Source of the DNA: Mesostigma viride
Taxonomy: Eukaryota; Streptophyta; Mesostigmatophyceae; Mesostigmatales; Mesostigmataceae
Reading direction: 5' to 3'
Assembly: GCA_009746045.1 (NCBI GenBank)
Contig: RPFO01000034.1
Location: forward strand, 2,499,971-2,563,970
Length of the DNA stretch: 64,000 bases
Below, piece by piece: positions 19,960-29,334 of the stretch. Within the stretch, counting starts at the first letter, position 1. Every line of letters starts with the position of its first letter. A model generated the notes under the pieces. The model was not told the origin of the DNA. It saw nothing but the letters and a program-made list of their open reading frames with translations, and searched no databases. The translations under genes and the position numbers were made by a program.

Positions 19960-21325
19960 CATGCCTCCGTCGGTCAGGGGTTCAAAATGATGCAACAGAC
20001 ACCAGAAAAGGGAGAAGGAGCCGCCTCCCCAACGTGCCGCCCGGCGACGGCAGCGATGGGCCCATGGGGGTAACTGTGCGCTTTGTCTTGTTCGCCGGGG
20101 TGCGCCGGCGGGGTGCGGGCACTGTCGCGTTTTATTTTGCCCGCCCGCCCCAGTCCTTGTCGCAGTGCCTCCTCAGGCCATGGCGGCAGGGTAAGAGTTC
20201 TTTTCGCCCGTCGCCGGACGCTTAAACCACTAGAATACGCCGGTTAATGACGATAAAAAAGCGGGTTACAACGATAGAAACCAGTAGATGTTGGTTCTCC
20301 CGCACCCCGGGCACACCTAAGACATCGCCAGCTAGCCCCGCCCGCAGTTCATGCAGCGGACAATGTTTACCCCCCAAGGGAAGTCATAAATCTGCAAGAA
20401 AAGGGGTAAAAGCGATTAAATCCACGACATGCATTTTCGCCCCTGTCAGCGCTCCTATAAATCTGACTTTTACGGGAAAATTGTGTGCAACATGGAAACG
20501 CAAAATTAAGGGAATCGCTGTGCTGGATTTCTTCGAAATGATATAAGGAATCGTTCGAAAGTGTGCCCTCCTACCAGTAGCTTCTAATCTGTGCTAGCCA
20601 TTACCTTGAACACGCACGGGTGGCTGCGCTCGGCGCGCGAAACTGGCCACTGCTGCGTGTTTGCCCTCGCACACACACACAAAAAAACTGTTTCCCGACC
20701 TTTTTTTTGCAGAATAAATTTCCTTACGTCAATGCCGATCGAACAAGCGAAATCCGGTACAAAATGGCTTCGTAATTCCTGCACAGTAAATTTTCACGCC
20801 ACCATAGCCTTCGCAATGAAATTTGCACTCAACATCTCCCGCGCGCACCGAATTTCGTCAATTTCACCCCGGATTTGCCGCGGACACTTTGGCGCGGCGT
20901 CGGATTGATGTGAAGATAGTTTTGGCATTCCTGGCTGGACTGACAAGTGTGGCGTGTGTCATGCGTGTGGCATGACGAATGGTTTGGTTCATAGTCGAAG
21001 AGGACTCTCACGCAGCGTGTAGTCTCTTCGAGTCTCTCGTTAGTGGCCTTCGTGTTTCTCCCTTTCCTTGGGAGCAAGGCCGGTAGCATGTCATGGAGCG
21101 CTGCCTAACTGCGGGCTCGTGAGCATGGAGTGCATCGATATTGAGACTATCAACGTGTTGTAATTGTATTAACTTTCTCAATAAACTCCGCATGTGCGGC
21201 TTCATCATCAGACTGTGCAAAGTGTGTGTTTTGAAAGCATTATTCTATAGCAGGGGAGGCAATAAGGTGGTTATCAGGCACGAGGGACAGTTCCTTGTCC
21301 TCGGCTGAGAGCCCTCCTTTCTTTT
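19960..21325. other. Anonymous sequence, possible LTR-like end
   Basis: No gene is recognised. The last 400 bp contain an AATAAA at about 21180 followed by CTCCGCATGTGCGG, a short perfect inverted repeat, and then lead into copy 2 of the 142-bp repeat. This could be LTR sequence, but no partner copy is in the window. Confidence 0.35.
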
Positions 21326-21467
21326 ATCATGGGACAGGTCCTCGCCCACCCCACAGGGCATGCAGTTAAGGCAGGCACATCAGCTCAGCTCATTTGGGTT
21401 TTACCAAATTAAGCTGAGTGGCCAGCCGCCATGGTGGCGCCGGAGATTGTGGCACGCAGACGCGACA
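21326..21467 (+). repeat. 142-bp direct repeat, copy 2
   Basis: Identical by eye to 17114-17255. Here it abuts the integrase C-terminal coding sequence of the first copia element, and the open frame runs through the junction from 21360, so the first 36 residues of that frame are repeat-derived. Confidence 0.85.
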
Positions 21468-24269
21468 AAGGGCTTTGGGCTAGTCACGCCTCGGGGGCTG
21501 TCAGCGGGCACCTCATACTCACCCGAGGTAGTAGAGGCATACCAGCAGCATCTACAGGATACCGCCGCCAAGCTGCGGCTCAAGGATGCCACGCTGCCTG
21601 ATTTGTCTAGCGCTTTTGAGGTCGGGCAGTTGGTCATGTTCCACAAGGAGAGCTCGCCCAGCGGCAAACGGGGCACCATGCAGGGGCCTGGGGCCATCAC
21701 AAAGTTAGACTGGCCGCTGCGGGTCATAGACATAGAGTGGAATGATCGGGTGTATAGGGTACCATGGGCATCGGTGGCAGGCTATAAGCAAGGGGATAGC
21801 ATGGAGAGTGAGCTGGCAGCCAACAGGGCACTGGGGTGGGTAGTGAAGGATAATGCGCCTGTCGTAGCATCTGAGGTGGTACCCCACGGGTCGCTCCCAG
21901 GGGCAGACACAGCTACACCCCCCCCCTCCCCTGGGCCCCAATATGACCCCGTGGATGGGTGGGATGAGGATGGGGTGGGTTTGACGGGACCTAGTGCACG
22001 TAATGACTCACCTCCTGTGCTAGCCACGGATAATGTGGGAGGCCCGCCTAGCGTGGCCTCGCCGGAGGGTCAGGGTCCTGCCCATGCGCCTCGCCCACCT
22101 AGGGACCTGGCTTCAACGGTCACGGCCTTGTGGCGTGCTCAGGCGCTTAAAGCGAAAGCTGCATCAGGGGTGGCTCAGGTCAAAACTCTCTCACAGGGGG
22201 TCAGGCCGGTTAAGTCAGCCTTGTTTCCTACGTGTAGACCGTGGCAGCTGGTGGCTGTGGACACGCAAGCATCCGTGTCTATTATCTCTCGTCGGGCAGC
22301 CACCCTGTATCCAGTGCTAGAGTCGCCGTACAAATCGGTGACCGACTTTGCAGGCACTTCGGCATATCAAGTTACCGGGATGGTGGTGCTGCCGGTGTTG
22401 GGCATTGACACGCCGTTTCACGTCGTGGATGGCTACGAGGATGTGGCCTTGCTGGGCGAACCTTTCGTATCATACCCGGGGTTCTCAGTGTCCGCTGACT
22501 TGCTGTCAGTCGCGGGGGTGGGCAGCATCCCGCTTCGCGAGTACCACGCTCCATTGGGGGTGGTGGTCGGGCAGCCCGGCGTCGTGCGGCGCTTACCGAT
22601 GGCGGCGTTTTCCACACCGCCGCTCGTCCAGTCCATCATTCAGCCTCAGGATTGGCACCCGCGCAGCTTCGGCCTCCACTCACACTCACTGGCGGCGGAT
22701 AGCCCTGTGACGTGGGAGCAACTTGTCCTGGACTGTCAAGATCCTCTCAAGTTTGCTTTGTGGCGCGACGCGTTCATTCGAGCCAAGGAGCAGTGGCGAG
22801 AGCGCGAGGTCTACCGAGGATTGGAGAGTGTGCCAGCCGGGGCCACGCGGTTGCGGTTGAAGTTCGTGCTCACCTACAAGCCGGACGAGACCAACTCTTC
22901 GGTGGTGTTCCGGGTAAGGCCCGTGGTCACGGAGACGAAGGGGTCCTCCCCGCTGGATGCCAAGGATCTTTATACCCCTGGGCTCAACCATGTTTCGCAT
23001 CGGCTACTGACGGTCATCTACTTGGGCAAGCGGAACGCGGGCAAGGACTACGGGATGTGGTGCGGTGACTTTCAGCGGGCATTCCTCCACAGCGACGCTG
23101 GGGTCGCGCAGCAAACATGGCAAGGCACCCGCTACGTGGTGAAGGTCCCGGTGGTCTGGCAGGATGGCACCATTGGCAGCGAGTATATCGAGCTGTTGAC
23201 AGGGGTGGAGGGGCTGCAGAGCTCTCCCATCATCTTCCGCATTTCCGCGGAGGAGGTCTTGCAGAGCTTAGGGGCCACGTACCATCGCGCGGATCCTAAC
23301 TTCTTTGTGGTCCCCACCGGCGTCCCTGGCGAGCCAGCCCTCTTCGTGTGGCATGGCGATGACTTCAAGCTGGTGGCACCTCGCACCTTTGCTACACAGT
23401 TTCTTGCTGCAGTGGCGGCTAAGTTTCCCCTGGGCAGGGCGGTGGATCATGAGGAGGGTAAACCCGTGGTATTTTGCGGCGTGCAGTCTACGTTGCAGCG
23501 GGATTCGCGTTCTGGCGAATGGGTCATGCACATGCAGGATAGCCGCAACTATGTGGTTGACCTGCTGGCCAACCTCCCGTCCCCGCTGTTGGCAACCCAT
23601 GGGCCCTCGGTTAAGGGCAAGCTCGGGTGGTTGGCGGACACGGTGGCACCTGATTTGGCAGTGCTCGCTCGCCTGCCCGATGATGTGCTGGAAGGACTAG
23701 GGTCCATTCATGTTCGGCGGCAGCTGGCCATGACGCCCGGCATTGTGCTTCGTGGGCTTGATTGCTCACAGCCGGTGCACCTCGAGATAGTGACGGATGC
23801 TAATCTAGAGACGCGCACAGTCAGCCAAGTGCGGGCCCGCATGGGGGCGCTGTTCTTTATCAGCAATGAGGGCCAGCCTGGCATGTTGTTAGATTGGTAC
23901 TCGCGCTTGCATAGCCGCATTGCCACTAGCCCCAACACGGCTGAATGCCGGGGCATTGTTTCAGCTATCTCACATGGCATGTGGCTGCGGTACTTGCTGG
24001 GTTGGGTATTTGGCTCGTGTGGGTTCACTCTTCACTGGACTAGCACGGTGCACACTGACTCACAAAGTTGTTTGGCCTTCCTTGACAATCCCTATGCGCG
24101 GTCACAGGACGTTGATTACCTCGTACTCGCTGAGGCGGCCTCCTGCGTCACGCGTCTCCAGCACATCGCGGATGAACTCAATCCCGCGGATGCACTCACC
24201 AAGGAGGCGCGGGAGGCTGCCCCGCAGTGCGCAGTGTTGCGCAAGCGCATGACGATGCAACACCCGTGA
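21360..24269 (+). CDS. Copia pol fragment: integrase C-terminus - protease-like - RT - RNase H
   Basis: Residues 1-36 come from the 142-bp repeat. Residues about 75-135 match the integrase tail of copia element 2 (GKRG, RVYRVPWA). A retropepsin-like region follows: Asp301 in VDTQASVS and ALLGEPF near 365. The third residue of the usual DTG/DSG is Gln. The RT spans about 440-690 with Asp570 in GDFQRAFL and GDD at 666-668 (HGDD instead of the usual YVDD). RNase H spans about 810-950: Asp813 in VTDA, TAECRG, HTDSQSC, and the typical copia end ADALTKEA. One open frame of 969 codons without break suggests recent activity or selection until recently. The protease-like domain lies after the integrase, not before it as in textbook copia elements. 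Confidence 0.85.
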   Translation: MQLRQAHQLSSFGFYQIKLSGQPPWWRRRLWHADATKGFGLVTPRGLSAGTSYSPEVVEAYQQHLQDTAAKLRLKDATLPDLSSAFEVGQLVMFHKESSPSGKRGTMQGPGAITKLDWPLRVIDIEWNDRVYRVPWASVAGYKQGDSMESELAANRALGWVVKDNAPVVASEVVPHGSLPGADTATPPPSPGPQYDPVDGWDEDGVGLTGPSARNDSPPVLATDNVGGPPSVASPEGQGPAHAPRPPRDLASTVTALWRAQALKAKAASGVAQVKTLSQGVRPVKSALFPTCRPWQLVAVDTQASVSIISRRAATLYPVLESPYKSVTDFAGTSAYQVTGMVVLPVLGIDTPFHVVDGYEDVALLGEPFVSYPGFSVSADLLSVAGVGSIPLREYHAPLGVVVGQPGVVRRLPMAAFSTPPLVQSIIQPQDWHPRSFGLHSHSLAADSPVTWEQLVLDCQDPLKFALWRDAFIRAKEQWREREVYRGLESVPAGATRLRLKFVLTYKPDETNSSVVFRVRPVVTETKGSSPLDAKDLYTPGLNHVSHRLLTVIYLGKRNAGKDYGMWCGDFQRAFLHSDAGVAQQTWQGTRYVVKVPVVWQDGTIGSEYIELLTGVEGLQSSPIIFRISAEEVLQSLGATYHRADPNFFVVPTGVPGEPALFVWHGDDFKLVAPRTFATQFLAAVAAKFPLGRAVDHEEGKPVVFCGVQSTLQRDSRSGEWVMHMQDSRNYVVDLLANLPSPLLATHGPSVKGKLGWLADTVAPDLAVLARLPDDVLEGLGSIHVRRQLAMTPGIVLRGLDCSQPVHLEIVTDANLETRTVSQVRARMGALFFISNEGQPGMLLDWYSRLHSRIATSPNTAECRGIVSAISHGMWLRYLLGWVFGSCGFTLHWTSTVHTDSQSCLAFLDNPYARSQDVDYLVLAEAASCVTRLQHIADELNPADALTKEAREAAPQCAVLRKRMTMQHP
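21468..24269 (+). mobile_element. Copia-type retrotransposon 1, 5'-truncated
   Basis: The copy starts inside the integrase C-terminal domain and contains protease-like, RT and RNase H domains. Gag, the integrase core and the 5' LTR are missing, replaced by the 142-bp repeat. It is more G/C-rich than copia element 2 but clearly of the same subfamily in domain order and motifs. The 3' LTR is not identified; the sequence after the stop starts TGAGCCACAC and may be it. Confidence 0.8.
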
Positions 24270-24995
24270 GCCACACAGGGTTACGGCTCGGGCGCTTTAT
24301 GAATACAGCCATAACTCACCCTGTGTTGCTAGCATTCACGAATATCATGGTGGTAGTTTTTTTGCTTGTCATGACCATACCCTAGCCACGTTGGACGGTG
24401 CCTTGGGCCCGTCGGCGGGTCACTGGTCCTAATAAATGGGTCACCTTTTGTCTGGTGGCATAGTTGTTTTTTTGCTCGCTACTTATTACATCACTATTCA
24501 TGTGTGATCACAAGGGCGCGGGTCGATACCGTGGTGATTTTGACGGCCTTGAGGCCCCCTTGAGTTCCCTACCTTAGAGGGTTTTGTATGATCTGCATTT
24601 GATGTAATTATTTTGATAATTAATCAAAGAACAAAAGAGTATGTCGGAGTTGAGTAACTCTAGAGCCCTAGGATCTGGCTCTGAGTTCCCCATGTCCGTC
24701 CGCACGCCATCCGCTAGCGTCCGCTCAGCCGCCGGCTATAATCCGGCGGTCCGATGCGGGCGACCGGTCTAAGGGCGGCGCCTAGGGCCGGCGCCACCTA
24801 GGCCCCAGTCCGGGGCCTTATCCGGGTCAGTACGGACGGCTAGCTTGTCCCACGGTTACGGCTAACCGGATAGGGTTTGCTGGCTAAGACATAAACCAGT
24901 GGTGGGCCAGCTCCGACAGTAGTTCTCTGTGTTCACCTTATCCCAAGCTCAACGTGACCGACCGCCATAGCTGAGCCGGTCGGGCATTAACTAGA
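24270..24995. other. Between the two copia elements; no gene seen
   Basis: The first 330 bp may be the 3' untranslated region/LTR of copia 1 and include AATAAATGG near 24430. The stretch 24650-24880 is G/C-rich with several short perfect inverted repeats (GCCGCCGGCT...CCGGCGGTC, GGGCCGGCGCC, CCCAGTCCGGGG). No coding sequence is supported. Confidence 0.45.
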
Positions 24996-24998
24996 ACT

Positions 24999-25762
24999 GC
25001 TGTCAAGGATAAGCTAACCTGGGCACAGTTCCTGGAAGGGTTGAGGGAAGAGTTCTCTGACAAGGTTCTCAACCTCACCAACTACTACAAGCACCAGTAT
25101 GACACCTTTGAGATAGTGGGCCCTGTGGCAGAGGAATGGGCTAGGCTCAACCGTATCAGGGACAAGGGGGCCAAGTATGGCTTCCTGGTCACAGATAGGG
25201 CCTTGGCAGACTATTTCCTGGACCGTATGGGTTTGAGTGTGGATGGGAGGAACGGTGCCCGCATGTTTCTTAACCAGACTGATGGCTCCTTGCGTGCTCT
25301 GGAGCTTGTAATCCTCAGCATAAGGAAGCCAGATCCTGCCTGCAAGGCTATCCAGTCCCATGGCAGCAATGCCACCTCCGCTGTGCAGGGCCAAGGTGAT
25401 GTCCCCGGGTACCCAGCCCGTGATGGGGCAAGGCCCAACAAGCGTAAGCGCTTCAGGCGCCAGAGGCAGGGGGCTCAGGGTGGCAAGGGTGCAGGTTCCC
25501 AAGGAGGGGTTGGGGCCAGCAAGCTGGTGGTCAGCAGGGTAAGGGTGGCCAAGGGCAAGGCAAGGGCCAAGCTCAAGGCAACCAGGGCAAGCAGGGTGGG
25601 CAGCCTCAGGGAGGCCAGGGGAAGCCTGGCAAGGGTGGGGCTGGGTCTGGGAAGAAGGGTGGAGCATGTTTTGTGTGTGGCAAGGAAGGTCACTGGCGTC
25701 GTGAGTGTCCTGACAGGAAGGCCAAGCCTGCTGGGGCAGGAGGCCAGTCTGGGCAGCAGTGA
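24999..25762 (+). CDS. Copia 2 Gag with CCHC zinc knuckle (5' partial, one frameshift)
   Basis: The frame is open before the first ATG at 25041 (KLTWAQFLEGLREEFSDKV), like copia gag N-terminal helices. After about 25450 the productive frame changes: a Gln/Gly/Lys-rich linker and the zinc knuckle CFVCGKEGHWRREC (25667-25708) are read one frame over, ending at TGA 25760-25762. The zinc knuckle packages genomic RNA in this family. The frame change lies in a low-complexity G-rich stretch and could be decay or an assembly indel. Note that the stop codon is followed directly by CTA and an open frame. Confidence 0.75.
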
Positions 25763-25768
25763 CTAGCT
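25760..25768 (+). promoter_or_regulatory. Candidate leaky stop codon UGA-CUA between gag and pol
   Basis: Gag ends CAG CAG TGA CTA GCT, and the same frame stays open through the integrase with no other stop from 25763 to 27340. UGA followed by CUA is an established readthrough context in several RNA viruses. Gag-pol expression by stop-codon suppression is known in some retroelements, so translation past this stop is a plausible inference. Confidence 0.5.
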
Positions 25769-27340
25769 ACATCATCCCCTGTAAATAGTCAATCACCCCT
25801 TGGGGAAGGTGTGCTGGATGTACATAAGGACGGGGGTGTGCCCCTTGTGCAGCACCAAGGGTGTAAAGATGTTGTTCTTCCACTGGATTGCAATAACAAT
25901 GCTGCAGCTGAATTCCCTATGCCTCATGCAGGTGGTGGGTCTCCAGCAGGTGCTGGCCTGGAGGGCCAAGGGACCTTGCTGGAAGGGCCTGGAGCGGTCC
26001 AGGGTGCAGGGCCTGACTTGGGGCGTCAGGACGGCCTGCAGGGAAGCCCTGGAACCTCAGGAGTGGATCATGTGTCCCCACACACGGTTCAGACGTCTCG
26101 CCAGGTCAGTACTGAGAGAGTGCTGAGCTATGCTGAGGCTGGCCATAGATTGCATCACATGTTTGGGCATTCTGGGCAGGCAGCAATGTTTGCTTGGAAG
26201 CTAGGTAGGGAGCCTTTGTGGGAGGCTTGCCAGGCTGCTGCTGAGAACTGTGGTTGCCAGGAGAATGCTGTTCACCCACCTCAGTCCCATGCTAGGGAGC
26301 CTGCTAGGGAGCGTGGCGACATCCAGATGGATATCCAGCATATCAGGGGCTTGTATATATTGGTGGGGGTGGACAGGTTCAGCAGATACAGGCTGATAGA
26401 CGTTCTGCCTGGTATGCAGGAGCACCACTTGTTGTTGGGTATGAAGGCCCTGATCCCAGGCTTTGGGGTGTGCAAGAGTGTGCAGGCAGACTTGCAGTTT
26501 GACTGTTTGCTCAAGCATCAGGACCAGCTGCCTTGTAAGCTGGTAGTAGTCCCCAGGGAGAGTCATGGGCAGCAAGGGGCTGTAGAGAGATCCATACGTG
26601 AAGTGAAGACAGTGGTGCTAGCAGCAGAGTCAGTGCCACTTGTGGCATCTGCCTTAGAGAGGGCAGCCTGGTGTAAGGGGATAGAAGAGCAGCTGAACCA
26701 CAGGGTTAACTATTACTTTGATGGTGTGGCTGTCTCTCCCCTGGCCCTGCAGTATAGCTTATTGCCTGAGAACGTGGTGCAGGCCAGTCTTAGGAAGGCA
26801 GATAGGTTATTTGCCCAGCTGAGACGTAAGGACAAGAACTGGAATGTGCTGAGGCCTCAGGTGGGGCTGAAGGTCAGGATGTGGAAGGAACCATCTATTC
26901 CAGGCAAGCGGGGGAAGTGGCAGGATGGGGTTGTCACTCGTGTGGAGGAAGCTAACAGATCTTGCCTGGTGGCTTTGGAAAAGGATCCAAGGCACGTGTA
27001 CAGGTTGTCCTGGGCTCATGTCAAGGAAGAAGGCCACATGCAATCTGGCCTGCAGACGGGCCAGGCCCTCCCAGCTGGGTTGAGGAGCCAGGCCAGAGCC
27101 AGGCAGCAGCAGCTAACAATCCTCTGGTGGTGGATGATGGTCTGTCCCTGCTGGAAGATGACGAGCAGGAGGAGGCTGCTGAAGCAACTGTCACAAGGCC
27201 AGAGGGGACGGGGCAGCCACCTAAGGCCCGGGGGCCTCTCATGGCGGACGTCATCCGAGCACTCATGCGCAGCAAACATGATCCCAAGGTATCCAAGCTC
27301 ACGGGGTGGGGGTCGTGCTGGGCAGCTACAATGGAGGTAG
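25763..27340 (+). CDS. Copia 2 integrase
   Basis: Residues are numbered from the GTG at 25811. The zinc module reads HHMFGHSGQ ... CQAAAENCGC. The catalytic core has Asp174 (QMDIQH), Asp227 (QADLQF) and Glu259 (GAVERS), the copia-type pattern with slightly short D-to-E spacing (31 residues between). The C-terminal part GKRGKWQ and HVYRLSWAHV matches copia 1. From about 27070 the frame is no longer sensible and the protein continues one frame over (PR-RT). The frame is open from the gag UGA without an initiating ATG, consistent with translation as a gag-pol fusion. Confidence 0.82.
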   Translation, partial: LATSSPVNSQSPLGEGVLDVHKDGGVPLVQHQGCKDVVLPLDCNNNAAAEFPMPHAGGGSPAGAGLEGQGTLLEGPGAVQGAGPDLGRQDGLQGSPGTSGVDHVSPHTVQTSRQVSTERVLSYAEAGHRLHHMFGHSGQAAMFAWKLGREPLWEACQAAAENCGCQENAVHPPQSHAREPARERGDIQMDIQHIRGLYILVGVDRFSRYRLIDVLPGMQEHHLLLGMKALIPGFGVCKSVQADLQFDCLLKHQDQLPCKLVVVPRESHGQQGAVERSIREVKTVVLAAESVPLVASALERAAWCKGIEEQLNHRVNYYFDGVAVSPLALQYSLLPENVVQASLRKADRLFAQLRRKDKNWNVLRPQVGLKVRMWKEPSIPGKRGKWQDGVVTRVEEANRSCLVALEKDPRHVYRLSWAHVKEEGHMQSGLQTGQALPAGLRSQARARQQQLTILWWWMMVCPCWKMTSRRRLLKQLSQGQRGRGSHLRPGGLSWRTSSEHSCAANMIPRYPSSRGGGRAGQLQWR

Positions 27341-29334
27341 ATACCAACTCACAGGTGTCTGTCATCAGGGAAGAGGATGCTGTAGGCTTACAGATGTCCC
27401 ATCCCAGTTGCCTTGCTGTGTCTGATTTCTCAGGAAAGGTGTCCATGAAGATCCTTGGGGAAGTGAGTGTGCCTATCTTAGGGGTGCCCACCACGTTCTG
27501 TGTGGTAGAGGGCTATCAGGGGCCTGCCATTCTGGGTCAGAACTTCTTGTGCATGCCAGGGGTTACTTTGACCTCTGATGAGTTGGCACTAGAAGGCAGG
27601 GGCAGCCTCCCCCTTGAAAGATATCACTATTCCCAGGGTCTTGCAGTGGCGGTGAAGGCTGTTAGGAGTCAGCCAGCTGAGGGTCCTCAAGGTCAGGAGC
27701 CCATAGCTGAGGACCTGTTGATAATCCCAACCACCTTTGATCCACGGCAGTTAGGGGTAAACAGGTACCAGATAGCTGCTCACAGTCCTATTCCCTGGCG
27801 CCAGCTAGTCGAGATGATGCAGAGCCCCAAGATGGCTAAGGCATGGACTCTTGGCTTTGTTGCTTCTGGGCATGAGTGGATAGTTTCCAACTGTGCAGAA
27901 CCTGTGGATGAGCTGCCAGAAGTTCACCAGCTGCTCAGATTGATGTTTGTCCTCAAGCTCAAGGAGGTAGATGGTGTCCAGGTGCCACATGTCAGACCAG
28001 TTGTAACCGAGTATCATGGCACTGGCCAGTTGTTAGATGAGGAGCTCTATACTCCAGGGATGCTGCATGACACGTGGAGGATTCTGCTGTGTATATTTCT
28101 GTCTTTTCTGGTTAAGGGTGTGCCCTATAGCTCTGTGCTGATTGATTTCAAGAGGGCTTTTCTCAAGGGTGACCAAGATCAGGCTAGGCAGACTTGGAGA
28201 GATATCCCTCCTTTCTTTGTGACTGTACCTGCTGTATGGAGAGCAGAGATAAAGGCCAGGTACCTGAGAATTCTGAAAGGGTTGGAAGGTCTCAGGTCCA
28301 GTCCCATTATCTGGAGAAAGAGCCTAGAGAAATTCTTGAAGAATACTTGTGGGTTTTCTGTGTCTCCAGTGGATCCCTGTTTGTTCCAAGGGTCCCACAA
28401 TGGCCTTCCTGTCTTTGCCTCACTGCATGGTGATGACCTGCATCTCATAGGTCCACCAGACTGGGTTGAGGCTGTCTTGGCTAAGATCCAGAAGCGGTTT
28501 GAGCTGGGTAAGATACAGCACATGGTGGAGAATGAGCCTATGGTCTTCTGTGGCATGCAGGCTACGTTGTTCCAAGCCAAGGGCTCGTGGTTCATCAGGA
28601 TGGAGGGTGGTAAGGACTACCCACAGCAGATTGTAGATGCATTGCAGGAGCCCATCACGCAGGCTAGGTGTGCTACCATCAGGGGCATGCTGGCATGGCT
28701 TGCAAGTATATGTGCCCCTGACTTGCTGGTTCTGAGTCGACTTACTGATTCCCAGCTGGTTGAGGTGGGTGCTGAGAGTGTGGTGCAGGCTGTCATGATG
28801 TCTCCCCCTCTCATACTGGGTCCTGTGGATTTGTACAAGCCCCTTGACATGGTTCTCTATGTGGACAGTTCTATGGATAATAGGAAGGTCACAGAGGTCA
28901 GGGGCAGGGCAGCAGCATTAGTTACCCTGGAGCAAGATCACACCTCACTTGTTACCTGGTACAGTCGGTTGCAGAACAGGGTTACACCCAGCAGTGATAT
29001 TGCTGAGTGCAGGGCAATCTGTGAAGGGCTGCATACTGCTCTTTACTTGAGGGAGCTCTTCTACCAGCTATGTCAAGTGGCTTCCTGTAGGTTGCAGCTG
29101 CACACACTGGTGAGGACTGATAGCATGGGCATGGTGCAATTTGTGCACAGGCAGCTGGCCAGGAGCAGGGACCTTGACTACTTGTTGCTCAAGGAGATGT
29201 CCTACCTAGCTCACATTGAACATGTGCCTGGTGTGGACAACCCTGCAGATGCCCTCACCAAGCTGGAGGAGAAGGCGGAGAGGCAGTACCCCCTGCTCCG
29301 TGGGCTCATGGACCCCTTACACGGGCGGCCATAG
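27090..29334 (+). CDS. Copia 2 protease-like - RT - RNase H
   Basis: The frame is open from 26962 (residues numbered from there), but sequence before about 27090 belongs to the integrase in the other frame. Retropepsin-like: Asp127 in VDTNSQVSVI and AILGQNFL near 190, with Asn in place of the Gly of DTG. RT: LIDFKRAFLKG supplies one catalytic Asp and HGDD at 489-492 the other two. RNase H: YVDSS, IAECRAI, RTDSMG, and the ending NPADALTKLEE. The stop codon is at 29332-29334. The arrangement integrase-protease-RT is shared with copia 1, so it is a family trait and not a rearrangement of one copy. Confidence 0.87.

Larger units (their letters stand above)
24996..29334 (+). mobile_element. Copia-type retrotransposon 2, 5'-truncated, with gag
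   Basis: Domain order is gag with CCHC knuckle, in-frame UGA, integrase, protease-like, RT, RNase H. Gag begins in mid-protein near 24999, so the 5' LTR and gag start are missing. Two frame changes occur (about 25450-25640 in gag and about 27060-27110 between integrase and protease). The 3' LTR is not defined. Confidence 0.8.

Noticed and set aside
19219-19990. Long open frames of Thr-His-Ala-Arg, Leu-Pro-Pro-Ser or Gly-Gly-Arg-Glu repeats on both strands
   Set aside because: They are translations of ACGC and CCCT microsatellites, open in every frame.
17118-21467. 138-bp TG...CA direct repeats as LTRs of a 4.3-kb element
   Set aside because: The flanks give no target-site duplication, and copy 1 directly follows the gypsy polypurine tract while copy 2 is fused to copia coding sequence.
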